DNA of 47,129 nt from Bdellovibrionia bacterium (GCA_030427965.1 JAUICD010000024.1:1-47129); one strand, 5' to 3'. Counted from the stretch's first letter, positions 26,401 through 33,911 are shown. Made by a program: numbers and translations. Notes: a model not told the origin generated them from the sequence alone.

Positions 26401-26685
26401 GTGCGTAGGCTGAAGGAGGAGTTTCACCCTAGACGGGCGTTTCTGTATGGCTCTCGTGCGCGTGGTGATCACAGGGCTGATAGTGACTACGATTTTGTTC
26501 TCGTTGTGGATGAAGCCTCTGACCGTATGAAGGATCTGTCTCGTGCGCGTCAGTTGGTCGAAGACCTAGGAGTTTCAGCCGATGTCTTTGTCTATTCACA
26601 AGAAGAGTTTGATGAATGGAAAGATGATTTCAGTTCTATACCCGAGACCGCTCTAAATACAGGAAGGGAATTAAACCTTGGGTAG
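26362..26685 (+). CDS. MNT-domain nucleotidyltransferase, antitoxin-like
   Basis: 107 residues. FLYGSRARGDHRADSDYDFVLVV is the minimal nucleotidyltransferase signature (GSxxxGxxxxxSDxD), with both catalytic Asp present. DVFVYSQEEFDEW supplies the third acidic strand. MNT proteins paired with HEPN proteins form MntA-HepT-type modules in which MNT neutralises the HEPN RNase, often by AMP transfer. ATG 26362 is used; ATG 26350 four codons upstream is also possible. A HEPN-like gene follows within 8 bp but is frameshifted. Base composition here is more G/C-rich than in the neighbouring operons, in keeping with acquisition. Confidence 0.85.
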   Translation: MAKHIEDPILDEIVRRLKEEFHPRRAFLYGSRARGDHRADSDYDFVLVVDEASDRMKDLSRARQLVEDLGVSADVFVYSQEEFDEWKDDFSSIPETALNTGRELNLG

Positions 26686-26692
26686 CCGAAAA

Positions 26693-27078
26693 ATGGTGCA
26701 CCAATGGTTCACCCATGCCCAGCGCGATTTGATAGCTGCCACTGTCTTATTTGAGAGAGATAAGTCATTACTCAGTCAGAGTGCTTTCTTTGCCCAGCAA
26801 TGCTTGGAGAAGGCCTTAAAGGTTTCTTGGCTTTTCATAAGGTCAGGTTTCAAAAAACTCATAGTATTAAAGAATTGGCAAAGCAGGTGGGTACAGTAAG
26901 TAAGGATCTCGAGAAATACCTGGAACCAGGATACGACTACGAAAACTTTGCTATCGCTCACAGATATCCAGACTCCAGAAAGAAGCCTCTCGTTGAAGGT
27001 GAGGTAGGAGCAGCCATCCAGTTTGCAGGGGAAGCCCATAGTCACTTCAAAAAACAAATTCCTTGGGAGGATCTATAG
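26693..27078 (+). pseudogene. HEPN-domain protein, broken by a one-base frameshift
   Basis: Two overlapping frames together make one HEPN protein. Residues from 26693 (MVHQWFTHAQRDLIAATVLF, SAFFAQQCLEKALK) continue in the next frame from about 26821 (GFLAFHK, HSIKELAKQVG, FAIAHRYPDSRKK, AAIQFAGEAHSHF). A single missing base near the AAAGG at 26818-26822 restores one frame of about 129 residues. The first helix and the AHRYPD region are typical of HEPN partners of MNT proteins. Either the gene is inactivated or this is a sequence error. An unpaired MNT would be harmless, so decay of the toxin is plausible. Confidence 0.75.
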
Positions 27079-27139
27079 TGGTTAACGGATACGATCTTCA
27101 GAAAATTTACTTTACAATGAAATTTGATACACAAGCCTA

Positions 27140-27338
27140 TGCTTAAAATCCGAATGGCTCGACATGGAGATGAAGAGGGAATATGTGAGGCTCATATGCG
27201 CTGTGTGTTCCAAAGACTACCATCTTAACAGCTCATGATTTTTATAAATCCAAAGGATTCAAAGACACAGAAGGCCTTATTACTAGAGAGATTGGCGGAT
27301 GTCCTGTTCGTTGCATTCCAATGGCAATGGAGCTTTGA
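27140..27338 (+). pseudogene. GNAT acetyltransferase remnant (both ends, middle missing)
   Basis: From the ATG at 27140 the sequence reads MLKIRMARHGDEEG and, after a one-base frame change near 27180, ICEAHMR, the opening of a GNAT protein. From about 27228 another frame reads TAHDFYKSKGFKDTEG and ends PVRCIPMAMEL at 27338, the usual C-terminal A..FYxxxGF...G...M.L of GNAT enzymes. About 80 central residues, including the acetyl-CoA loop, are absent. This is a deletion-bearing relic. Confidence 0.6.
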
Positions 27339-27420
27339 CTTAGCCAGGCTTAATGAGGCGAGATCGAACTAGACTTTAGTGTTTCAAAATAAATTCTATT
27401 TAAACCGATAAGACTCTGTA

Positions 27421-27543
27421 ATGAATCGGTTCAAGGACAAAAATGGCTACGTACGACTTGCGGTTGGCGATCATCCTGCCTTTATATCGGGCAAAACCAA
27501 ACGAGAAATTTCAGAAAGTTGGGGATTGAGGGTAAAAAGCTAG
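27421..27543 (+). other. Small open frame resembling the start of an HNH-type protein
   Basis: A 40-residue frame begins MNRFKDKNGYVRLAVGDHP. The GYVxxxxxDHP pattern occurs at the N-terminus of some HNH endonucleases, but the frame ends after VKS within the 47-bp repeat. It has no good ribosome binding site. It is probably a fragment; confidence is low. Confidence 0.2.
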
Positions 27544-27596
27544 CGGCATGAGAAATTTTAGAAAGTTGGGGATTGAGGGAAGAAAACTAGCGGCAT
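27503..27596 (+). repeat. Two tandem 47-bp units related to the IS30 fragment
   Basis: Unit 1 (27503-27549) and unit 2 (27550-27596) match at 43 of 47 positions. The first 24 nt of unit 1 match 21 of 24 nt of the minus strand at 28300-28277 inside the IS30 transposase fragment (shared core AAAGTTGGGGAT after GA(A/T)ATTTC). The block is likely decayed transposase sequence that was duplicated. Confidence 0.65.
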
Positions 27597-27652
27597 AACC
27601 TTGTGGTTTTATCTGCGCCCCTCACATGAGACACTCGTTCCTTAATTTCTGA

Positions 27653-28235
27653 ACAGACTGTTTGGCAAAGCTACGAGGCTGTAATATGCCAGTATTTGCA
27701 ATAGGAGATGGTGCTCTGGGGTTTTGGTCAGCTTTAAGAGACATTGAAGAGTTTGAGAATACCCAAGAGCAACGATGTTGGGTGCACAAGATTGCAAATG
27801 TCCTCAATAAACTCCCCAAAAGAGTCCAACCAGAGGCAAAAAGACTGCTTCATGAAATGATGAATGCTCCGGACAAAGCCTCGGCAATCAAAGCGAAGAA
27901 GAACTTTACTGAAACCTTCGCTGATAAGTACGAAAAATCCGTTCATTGCCTTAGTAAAGACTGGAACAAATTGACAACATTCTTTATTCTTTGACTTCCC
28001 GGCCAAGCATTGGGCATCTCTCAGAACTACGAATCCCATCGAGTCAGCTTTTGCGACAGTTAAGTTGAGAACCAAATCAACGAAAGGCTCTGGTAGTTCG
28101 AAGATAGCGGCGACACTGGCATTTAAGTTACTGAAAGAGGCTGAGCAGAAGTGGCGAAAGATCAAAAGATCAGAGGTCATGAAGAATTACAAAACCTGCT
28201 ACAAGGGGTTGAGTACGAAGATGGTGTTATGGTAA
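27653..28235 (+). pseudogene. IS256-family transposase, 3' half with a frameshift
   Basis: The frame from about 27662 carries FAIGDGALGFWSAL (second catalytic Asp), then QRCWVHKIANVLNKLPK, the strongest IS256/Mutator signature, and runs out of frame at 27994. The continuation in another frame reads DFPAKHWASLRTTNPIES (catalytic Glu) and FATVKLRTKSTKGSG, ending at 28235. The break is a 7-bp duplication, ATTCTTT at 27979-27985 and 27986-27992; removing one copy restores TFFDFPAKHW. The first half, with the first catalytic Asp, is missing. It abuts an IS30 fragment on the opposite strand. Confidence 0.9.
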
Positions 28236-28251
28236 CTAAGGACTCATCTGA

Positions 28252-28557
28252 TCACGAGACTGCTGCTGGGTAACTCATCCCCAACTTTTCGAAATATCTC
28301 AGTTTTTCCACTATATAAATACGAAACTTACCCCTAATTAATCTCGTTCTCCTACATCGCTTAAATCTCTCATTGTACTTTCTTTCACTCTCTAGCCAGC
28401 AGTACTCGTTTTTCTTACTGTTTCTTTTCAACTCTCGATAAATTGTCGATCTATGCACTCCCATTTTTTCAGCGATCTTCGCAATAGAAAAGCCAGCCTC
28501 TAAAAGTGAGGAAATACGCATCCTGGAGTTTATATTCAATCTTTTGTATTTACCCAT
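28252..28557 (-). pseudogene. IS30-family transposase, N-terminal fragment
   Basis: 101 residues from an ATG with AAAGGGG 6 nt upstream. LNINSRMRISSLLEAGFSIAKIAEKMGVHRSTIYRELKRN is the IS30 N-terminal helix-turn-helix. The frame then reaches KLRYFEKLGM and ends after YPAAVS, where the canonical SPEQI and the DDE catalytic domain should begin. The break lies near 28265, about 30 bp from the end of the IS256 fragment, so the two were joined by a deletion or nested insertion. Confidence 0.85.
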
Positions 28558-28623
28558 CTGTAACCCCTTTATGTAAATAAAAAGGGCATAGTAGATGAAT
28601 TCTTAAAATAAAGCGTCTCGTGT

Positions 28624-28692
28624 ATTGGACGAGTTGTCGCACTGGAACCGTGAACGCGGGTTTTTGACTTTCGTACAATGAATTGGACGAGT
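28624..28692 (+). promoter_or_regulatory. Two ATTGGACGAGT direct repeats upstream of the XRE gene
   Basis: ATTGGACGAGT occurs at 28624-28634 and 28682-28692, 58 bp apart, and the second copy is 53 bp before the XRE start. An autoregulatory operator is possible, but no promoter elements were fixed. Confidence 0.35.
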
Positions 28693-28744
28693 CAATAGGG
28701 AGCTGAGTAATTTGAGAAATATTGGGAAATCAAAAAAGGATGAA

Positions 28745-28960
28745 ATGTGGCTCAAAGGTTTTGGGAGCCACATAGAGCACCTAATCAAGAAAAAGGGCTT
28801 TAACTCACCTTATGATTTTTGGATTCAGAAAGGCGATGAGATGATCTCGCGCGCCACGCTTAATTACATTATACAGGGAAAAAATGACCCCAAACTCTCC
28901 ACCTTGAGGATCTTGGCTAGAATGCTTAGAGTAGAAGTTCGGGATCTATTTGATTTTTAG
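28745..28960 (+). CDS. XRE-family helix-turn-helix regulator
   Basis: 71 residues. IEHLIKKKGFNSPYDFWIQ, then ISRATLNYIIQGKNDPKLSTLRILARMLRVEVRDLF is a Cro/C1-type HTH, with recognition helix RATLNYIIQG and the usual P.LSTL..IA..L.V...DLF ending. ATG 28745 is chosen because AAGGATG lies just upstream; the frame is open to 28712 but starts there with TTG. It stands alone with a strong terminator behind it. It may regulate itself, a lost mobile element, or the secreted-protein gene that faces it. Confidence 0.85.
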   Translation: MWLKGFGSHIEHLIKKKGFNSPYDFWIQKGDEMISRATLNYIIQGKNDPKLSTLRILARMLRVEVRDLFDF

Positions 28961-28965
28961 AAGTT

Positions 28966-28992
28966 AAAACCAAGCTATTATGGCTTGGTTTT
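28966..28992. terminator. Bidirectional intrinsic terminator
   Basis: AAAACCAAGC (28966-28975) and GCTTGGTTTT (28983-28992) make a perfect 10-bp stem with a 7-nt loop, A-rich on one side and U-rich on the other. It separates the XRE gene (+) from the convergent secreted-protein gene (-). Confidence 0.85.
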
Positions 28993-29024
28993 ATAAATAT
29001 CTGCCAGTCAGAAAGCTAGGGGCT

Positions 29025-29579
29025 TTAATATTTGAACAACACAACGTATTGCCACTTTTCAATTTTTAAACCAGGACGAAGAAGAGGATCCGTATCGACA
29101 ATTACTTCAATCAAAAAGTATGTTTTCTGAAGACTTTCAACAGAATCGAGAACTGAAGCTCCTATGATTTGAGGTTTCGTTCCTCCAATCCAGTTTTTAC
29201 TATCGATTTTCTTCTGCACCGCTGATTTGGCTGAATCTTGAGCCAAAGCAGGTATGTCTAAATTGTTACTATCAGCCACACTCACATCGTCCTCAGACAC
29301 AACGTATTGCCACTTTTCAATTTTAAGTCCTGGATGGAGAGGGTCCATATCTACAGACACTTCAACCAAAAAGTAAGTTTTTTGAAGGCTTTTGACAGAA
29401 TCGAGGACTGAAGCCGATATAACTTGAGGTTTTGTTCCTCCTACCCAGTTTGTGCTATCGATTTTTTTCTGTGCTTCAGATTTTGCTGAGTCTAAAATTT
29501 TTAATTGATCAGGACTCTGTGCTTGGGCAAATGTACTCGCAATAATCGAAATTAAAAAAGCTATTAATAAATGTTTCAT
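29025..29579 (-). CDS. Secreted protein made of two near-identical 65-residue repeats
   Basis: 184 residues. A signal peptide (MKHLLIAFLISIIASTFAQA) is followed by repeat A (residues 30-94) and repeat B (115-180). Both start DSAKS..QKKIDS.NW(V/I)GGTKPQ(V/I)I.AS, pass through SLQKTYFL(V/I)EV and end PGLKIEKWQYVV. The identity is also visible in the DNA, so the duplication is recent. The alternating pattern suggests two copies of a cystatin-like or small alpha-beta domain, but no family is recognised. GGGAGG stands 8 nt before the ATG. The linker is acidic (SEDDVSVADSNN). Confidence 0.75.
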   Translation of the reverse strand: MKHLLIAFLISIIASTFAQAQSPDQLKILDSAKSEAQKKIDSTNWVGGTKPQVISASVLDSVKSLQKTYFLVEVSVDMDPLHPGLKIEKWQYVVSEDDVSVADSNNLDIPALAQDSAKSAVQKKIDSKNWIGGTKPQIIGASVLDSVESLQKTYFLIEVIVDTDPLLRPGLKIEKWQYVVLFKY

Positions 29580-29652
29580 TGTTAAATTCCTCCCTAAAGT
29601 ATTAAGGTTAAGAGTGTTAAAGAAATGAATTGGTTATCCTCCAGTATTTTAC

Positions 29653-30639
29653 TTAGCGTGGCCATTTTGATCTTTCGCTAGGTGCATCCCCCATCAACTG
29701 CAGAAAAGCCAAGTAATTGAGATCAGTTGTTTTTTTGAGTTCATCCGGTTTTTGACGCAAACTCCCTGCTTCAACCACAATGCTATAAATTCCATGGGCG
29801 TAGTAGGCCCAATCAGTAAAAACCCCATAGGCCGGGCCAAAATTGCCTGACTGAATGACTCGATAGTCAAGAATCTCACCCATTGCTTTACATGTCTTTA
29901 CATAAAAATCGAGATCTGTTTTATTCTTAATTGTGTCTTTTGTATGTCCCCACGGGTAGATGACGTAGGGGCTTGACGCGTGAATATCCAGGAGAGCAGT
30001 TATATTTGGATTGTTATTGATAAAATTAACAAGAGCTTTTGTTTCAGGCTCACTTTCTACTGATGGCCCCATATAAGTATCGCTGGACGGATTTTTACTT
30101 GTATGAAGACTAGTATTCCCCCAGAAGAAATCAAAATTTCTATTAATGTCCACACCGATGTAACTATCCTTCAACGGTCGACGGTTTTTCCTCCACCTTC
30201 CGAAATAGCCTGTATCTAATCGATGCTGCAAATTATAGTCTTTAGCATCGGGATTAATGAGTGGAAAAATCCAGATTGACCACTTTTCAAACTGACTTTT
30301 TAATCTTGGATCTGTTGAGTGGTTTTTAAGTAGTAACCTGGCGACTCCCATTGTCACCTCAGCAGCTGCCAATTCCCTACCATGAATTCCTCCTGTAATT
30401 AAAATTGCCGGGCGGGAGCTTGCAGTTTTTAGATCACTAGATATCTGAAGGCCATGTATGGGTTTTCCTTCGTGAGAGTGACCGATGGTCAATGATCGGG
30501 TGATTTTAGGGAATTCATTTGCCAGCTTTTCAAGCTCACTATGCATTTCTCGGCTTGTGCTATACTTTTCTTCAGCCGCAATTAAGCTAAGGGAAAAGAA
30601 TGCTCCAAAAAACAAAATGATGAGTTGTTGTACCAACAT
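29653..30639 (-). CDS. M14 zinc carboxypeptidase, secreted
   Basis: 328 residues with a signal peptide (LIILFFGAFFSLSLIAA). The M14 zinc ligands and catalytic residues are present: GGIHGRELAAAE (HxxE), GVDINRNFDFFWG (substrate-binding Asn-Arg), LLDIHASSPYVIYPWG (third ligand His) and SIVVEAGSL (catalytic Glu). It removes C-terminal residues or acts on peptidoglycan peptides outside the cytoplasm. The start at 30639 (AGAGGTGA upstream) is preferred, but an ATG at 30660 overlaps the stop of the preceding gene as ATGA. The two genes form one operon. Confidence 0.92.
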   Translation of the reverse strand: MLVQQLIILFFGAFFSLSLIAAEEKYSTSREMHSELEKLANEFPKITRSLTIGHSHEGKPIHGLQISSDLKTASSRPAILITGGIHGRELAAAEVTMGVARLLLKNHSTDPRLKSQFEKWSIWIFPLINPDAKDYNLQHRLDTGYFGRWRKNRRPLKDSYIGVDINRNFDFFWGNTSLHTSKNPSSDTYMGPSVESEPETKALVNFINNNPNITALLDIHASSPYVIYPWGHTKDTIKNKTDLDFYVKTCKAMGEILDYRVIQSGNFGPAYGVFTDWAYYAHGIYSIVVEAGSLRQKPDELKKTTDLNYLAFLQLMGDAPSERSKWPR

Positions 30640-30656
30640 ATTCACCTCTCTCAATT

Positions 30657-31148
30657 TCATCTGAAATTTTTTGAAACTCTACAACTTTCTGGAGCAAAAG
30701 CAATTACTTTGAAGCCCGACTTGCTTTCATCCCAAAGCAGATCTTCACCTGCTGGGGGCATAACAATTTCTAGTGCGTATACACCATCTACCATATTCAT
30801 TTTTAACGATACTATTATGGGCTTATAAAACGTATGATTCTGAAAACTAAGCTTGCCTTCATAGATTTCGACAGTCCCTAAAGAAATGGGACCAAAACCC
30901 TCGTGTTGATCTCCCCACAATAAATGGGAAGTCCTAGGAAGAGTCTTACTAATATTTTCGGAAGGAATAGTTAGTTGACCCCAAAATTGTCGTTTTTCAC
31001 CTTCTCTAGTCATCTTAAAAGCTCGGTCAAAAACGACAAAGTCTTTTCCTTCCTTCTTGCAGGTAATTTCTTTTGGCACTTCAGCAAAAGATACTGTCGA
31101 AAGAAGGATTAAGAGAGTAAAAGTCAGTAGCTCCGTAATTTTCATCAT
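30657..31148 (-). CDS. Hypothetical secreted protein, operon partner of the M14 carboxypeptidase
   Basis: 163 residues with a signal peptide (MMKITELLTFTLLILLSTVSFA). The mature part has beta strands (REGEKRQFWGQLTIP, KLSFQNHTFYKPIIVSLKM, GVYALEIVMPPAGE) and two Cys (ITCKKEG and ESCRVS) near the ends. TAGGAG lies 7 nt upstream of 31148. The stop overlaps the ATG at 30660 (ATGA), so translation is coupled to the carboxypeptidase. A substrate-binding or inhibitor role is possible but not shown. A much longer open frame upstream is not supported. Confidence 0.7.
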   Translation of the reverse strand: MMKITELLTFTLLILLSTVSFAEVPKEITCKKEGKDFVVFDRAFKMTREGEKRQFWGQLTIPSENISKTLPRTSHLLWGDQHEGFGPISLGTVEIYEGKLSFQNHTFYKPIIVSLKMNMVDGVYALEIVMPPAGEDLLWDESKSGFKVIAFAPESCRVSKNFR

Positions 31149-31263
31149 TTTATAACTCCTATCTTCATATATTTTTGGAACTTTAAGTTGGTCAAAAGCT
31201 AGTATTTTCTCGTATCGTTTCATCCACGAATCCATAAAAAACCAATGCAATGAGTTCAAGTTC

Positions 31264-31344
31264 AAAAAAAATCGGTCTGGCGGCCGAGGGGGAGGGGGGC
31301 GCCGCCGATGGCGGCTCACCCGCCTCGGCAAAGTCGCAAAGGGT
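31264..31344 (-). terminator. G/C-rich terminator block containing copy 2 of the 30-bp repeat
   Basis: Read on the minus strand after the SUMF1 gene: GCCGAGGCGG (31329-31320) pairs with CCGCC-TCGGC (31314-31304, one bulged base). A second small hairpin TCGG/CCGA (31287-31284 and 31275-31272) runs into eight U (31271-31264). The repeat at 31315-31344 is identical to 26129-26158. Base composition here is far above the surroundings. Confidence 0.65.
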
Positions 31345-31366
31345 AATAGGATAAAAGGGCAAAGGA

Positions 31367-32773
31367 TCAATGAGTCCTCACAAGGCGGAACCCGACAACG
31401 GAGGAAGGATCCCACTGGCCCGTGCGATGAGCCGACCGCAAGATCCCGGCACCATCGCACCAGCTACCGCCACGAATAACACGGCCCCTCCAATTATAAT
31501 CAGGCCCGATAGGATCACTTTGGTGGTTAGAAGGATATCGGTCGTACCAGTCTTGGACCCACTCCGACACATTTCCATGCATGTCATGAAGACCATTCTT
31601 ATTAGGTAATCGTTTGCCTACTCCAGCAGTCTGATTTCCAGAGTTCACACTATAAATACCGTATTTAAACAATTGACTCGCATTATCTCCAAAAGAGTAA
31701 GCGGAACTGGTTCCTGCCCGTGCGGCATATTCCCATTCTGCCTCAGTAGGTAGACGGTAGAAATATCCTCCGGACTTTAAGTTAAGGCGACCTATGAACT
31801 CTTGAACATCATCAAAAGACACCCTTTCCACTGGATGGTTAGGGCAAAGCCCAATACTTTTAATAACTTTATGGCTTTGTGGGCAGTTTTCAGGCTTGCT
31901 GAACTTACTTGGGTTGTCACCCATGACTTGGAACCACTGATACTGAGTCACTTCCGTAGTCTGAATCTCAAAATCCTGTGTCAGTGTCACATAGTGCTGT
32001 TTCTCATAGGCATAGGGAGAACGGTTTGGCTCATTTTCTGGACTACCCATTGTAAAGGAGCCTCCCTGAATTTCTTTAAAGGTCATACCTATGGCGTTGA
32101 CAGAACCTTCTCCTAAATCTTCCAGGGCTTTTTTCAAATCTGTGGTCGATAAAGTCGAAAGAATCAATCCAACCATCCGACGAGCCTTTGTGGAAACAGT
32201 GTCACCCGCCACATCACGAAGATATGCGTAAATCGCTTCGTGGAAGACAAGAGCGGCTTTTACACTATTTGCAAAAGAATTAAGGATTTCACTTTGAACC
32301 AAAATGAGTCCGTCATTTTTGTAGTTCACGACTTGTTCATAATTGATCTCTCCACCAGAGCATCTTTTCGGTGATGGTTTTAGGCGGTAAAGAGAGTCAT
32401 CCACAACTGTCAAAACATCTTCGGTATAGGTAATATCCGGAGGATCATTTTCTAGATAATTTACGTCTTCAAAATAAGGGATTAAGGATTCATAGAGATC
32501 TTGATTGACTCTGGAAATTCTCAATTGCAATTGATCTACCACTTCTCTGACTGAGCCTGGGTACGATGCCAATGTAAGGCCAAATTCATTCTCAGCTTCA
32601 AAAAGATCCACTAGCTGACTCCAACGAATTGTGCCATTGGCTTCACGACAAACCCAGGCACCTCCACCATTTCCGGTTTTTTCCGCTTGAGCAAACTCGG
32701 ATGTCAGTAGGCTTGTCGCCAACATTATTATAAGGGCTACTAAATGGGCTCTTCTTTGACTTTTCTTTTTCAT
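31367..32773 (-). CDS. Secreted GNGG/HEAIY-domain protein fused to a SUMF1 (FGE-sulfatase) domain
   Basis: 468 residues. A signal peptide (HLVALIIMLATSLLTSEFAQA) is followed by TGNGGGAWVCREANG, the opening of a family I know from Bdellovibrio-like bacteria, including VKAALVFHEAIYAYLRD. From about residue 230 a SUMF1 domain follows: GMTFKEIQGGSFTMGS, TTEVTQYQWFQVMG, YRLPTEAEWEYAARAG, GLHDMHGNVSEWVQDWY, VIRGGSWCDGAG, HRTG and VGFRLVRT. The two Cys of true formylglycine-generating enzymes are not both present (one SWC only), so a binding or structural role is likelier than Cys oxidation. ATG 32773 has AAGGAAA upstream; ATG 32809 is possible. A TIGR02147-type regulator lies just upstream. Confidence 0.85.
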   Translation of the reverse strand: MKKKSQRRAHLVALIIMLATSLLTSEFAQAEKTGNGGGAWVCREANGTIRWSQLVDLFEAENEFGLTLASYPGSVREVVDQLQLRISRVNQDLYESLIPYFEDVNYLENDPPDITYTEDVLTVVDDSLYRLKPSPKRCSGGEINYEQVVNYKNDGLILVQSEILNSFANSVKAALVFHEAIYAYLRDVAGDTVSTKARRMVGLILSTLSTTDLKKALEDLGEGSVNAIGMTFKEIQGGSFTMGSPENEPNRSPYAYEKQHYVTLTQDFEIQTTEVTQYQWFQVMGDNPSKFSKPENCPQSHKVIKSIGLCPNHPVERVSFDDVQEFIGRLNLKSGGYFYRLPTEAEWEYAARAGTSSAYSFGDNASQLFKYGIYSVNSGNQTAGVGKRLPNKNGLHDMHGNVSEWVQDWYDRYPSNHQSDPIGPDYNWRGRVIRGGSWCDGAGILRSAHRTGQWDPSSVVGFRLVRTH

Positions 32774-32829
32774 CTGTCTTTCCTTTTCTGTGAATGGTTC
32801 TACTTTCATAATCTTAAATCTCCTCTTTT

Positions 32830-33618
32830 TTATTGGGTTATTTTGGGGGTTTCAGTTAATGGGAAAAGTGAAACATGTAGCTGATAAACTTCTGATTTTG
32901 GCTTCGTTTCTAAAACCTCTGTCAACTCATCTTGAAACTTTCGAATGAGCTCTTTGGCCTTTGGAAGATTTGCGGGATCAATGGCCATCATGACAGACGT
33001 AAAGTCCCTCTGATCAACTGGCACTTGCTCAAGAGCTTTTCTTGCCGAGTCCAAATATTGAAGATGTGCTTTTTTAACTGAAACGTTGGCTACATCATCG
33101 GTGGTTCGGTAACGAGTTTTTGAGCGAACAAGGTTTCCATTTTTATCTTCGGTAATGAGTTCAATACGCTTTAATCGCTCAATGGCTTGTTTTATAGTGG
33201 TAATGGGAAGACCCAGTCTTTCTGAAACCCACTTAGGGTCACTCTGGAAATCTGAGGTTCTCATCAATGTCAGAATCGCAAAATGATACCACTCACCAAT
33301 CACGTGAAACTGATCAGCTGAGAGTTGAAGATAATTGGCAGTAACTTCGTCCTCATTGGATTCTTTTTTGTACCGTCGTTTTTCAGGAAAAAGTTTAAAA
33401 AGCTCAGATCTTTCCTGAGGATCTAAAAGAAGACGGTCGGAGAGTCTCTCAGCCAAACCCTTTGAGACCTGCCGACGTCCATTGAAGAGTTCGCTGACTG
33501 CCCCAGCACTGATGCCAAGCTTTTTGGCAAAGGCCCTACGCGAAAAAGACGGATTTTTATCACGAATCTCTTCATACTTTGTTTGTAATAGCTTTTGAAT
33601 AGCAATTTGTTCCTTCAT
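32830..33618 (-). CDS. TIGR02147-family helix-turn-helix regulator
   Basis: 262 residues. An N-terminal XRE-like HTH (SFSRRAFAKKLGISAGAVSELFNGRR) is followed by a C-terminal region: EWYHFAILTLMRTSDFQSDPKWVSERLGLPITTIKQAIERLKRIELI, a second winged-helix-like part, then DFTSVMMAIDPANLPKAKELIRKFQDEL. This is the TIGR02147 architecture, common in Bdellovibrio and Fibrobacter. The start at 33618 places AGGGG a few bases upstream. It lies directly before the GNGG-SUMF1 gene (21 bp to the alternative start), so it probably controls it. A GGATCATTTTGATCC palindrome upstream is a candidate autoregulatory operator. Confidence 0.9.
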   Translation of the reverse strand: MKEQIAIQKLLQTKYEEIRDKNPSFSRRAFAKKLGISAGAVSELFNGRRQVSKGLAERLSDRLLLDPQERSELFKLFPEKRRYKKESNEDEVTANYLQLSADQFHVIGEWYHFAILTLMRTSDFQSDPKWVSERLGLPITTIKQAIERLKRIELITEDKNGNLVRSKTRYRTTDDVANVSVKKAHLQYLDSARKALEQVPVDQRDFTSVMMAIDPANLPKAKELIRKFQDELTEVLETKPKSEVYQLHVSLFPLTETPKITQ

Positions 33619-33661
33619 GGCCCCTGTATAAGAAGAACAGCCTCGTTGCGCAACACTTTTA

Positions 33662-33676
33662 GGATCATTTTGATCC
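33662..33676. promoter_or_regulatory. 15-bp palindrome upstream of the TIGR02147 gene
   Basis: GGATCA, three T, TGATCC at 33662-33676 is a perfect 6+3+6 palindrome 44 bp upstream of the regulator start. It has the form of a dimeric repressor operator. No -10/-35 element was fixed beside it. Confidence 0.4.
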
Positions 33677-33688
33677 AAATAACTGGAT

Positions 33689-33845
33689 CACTTATTCAAC
33701 ATCAAATACTGGTACGGTTCAGCCTCAATTTGGTGTAGCAATAGTCCTCACCATCAATCAAGTCCGCATAAAGCATAATCTGACTCAAGCCCAACTTACC
33801 AAACGGATTGGGATTGCTTCTTTACTAAGTCACTTATTCAACATC
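33689..33845. repeat. CACTTATTCAACATC direct repeats; the 293-bp gap holds no gene
   Basis: CACTTATTCAACATC occurs at 33689-33703 and 33831-33845, and a diverged copy (CACTTATTCAACGTC) lies at 36201-36215. The 33831 and 36201 copies stay similar for about 17 further bases (AA(G/A)GT(A/G)GG(G/T)GCAGT). The 33619-33911 gap contains no coding frame that I can support. The repeats resemble the ends of a small mobile element. Confidence 0.55.
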
Positions 33846-33911
33846 GAAGGTAGGGGCAGTTTATTCAACAAGGGGTTAGGTCATTTTTAATGGAGACCCT
33901 GAAGCTCTTTT

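Noticed and set aside
27503..27596. CRISPR-like array
   Set aside because: Only two contiguous units without spacers, and they relate to transposase sequence.
31149..31460. N-terminal extension of the M14-operon partner (Pro/Arg-rich)
   Set aside because: The extended frame runs through the G/C-rich terminator and the end of the SUMF1 gene; the true start at 31148 has a clear ribosome binding site and signal peptide.
33619..33911. Small gene between the regulator and the next secreted protein
   Set aside because: No frame has a start with a ribosome binding site or protein-like composition; only repeats and a palindrome are visible.
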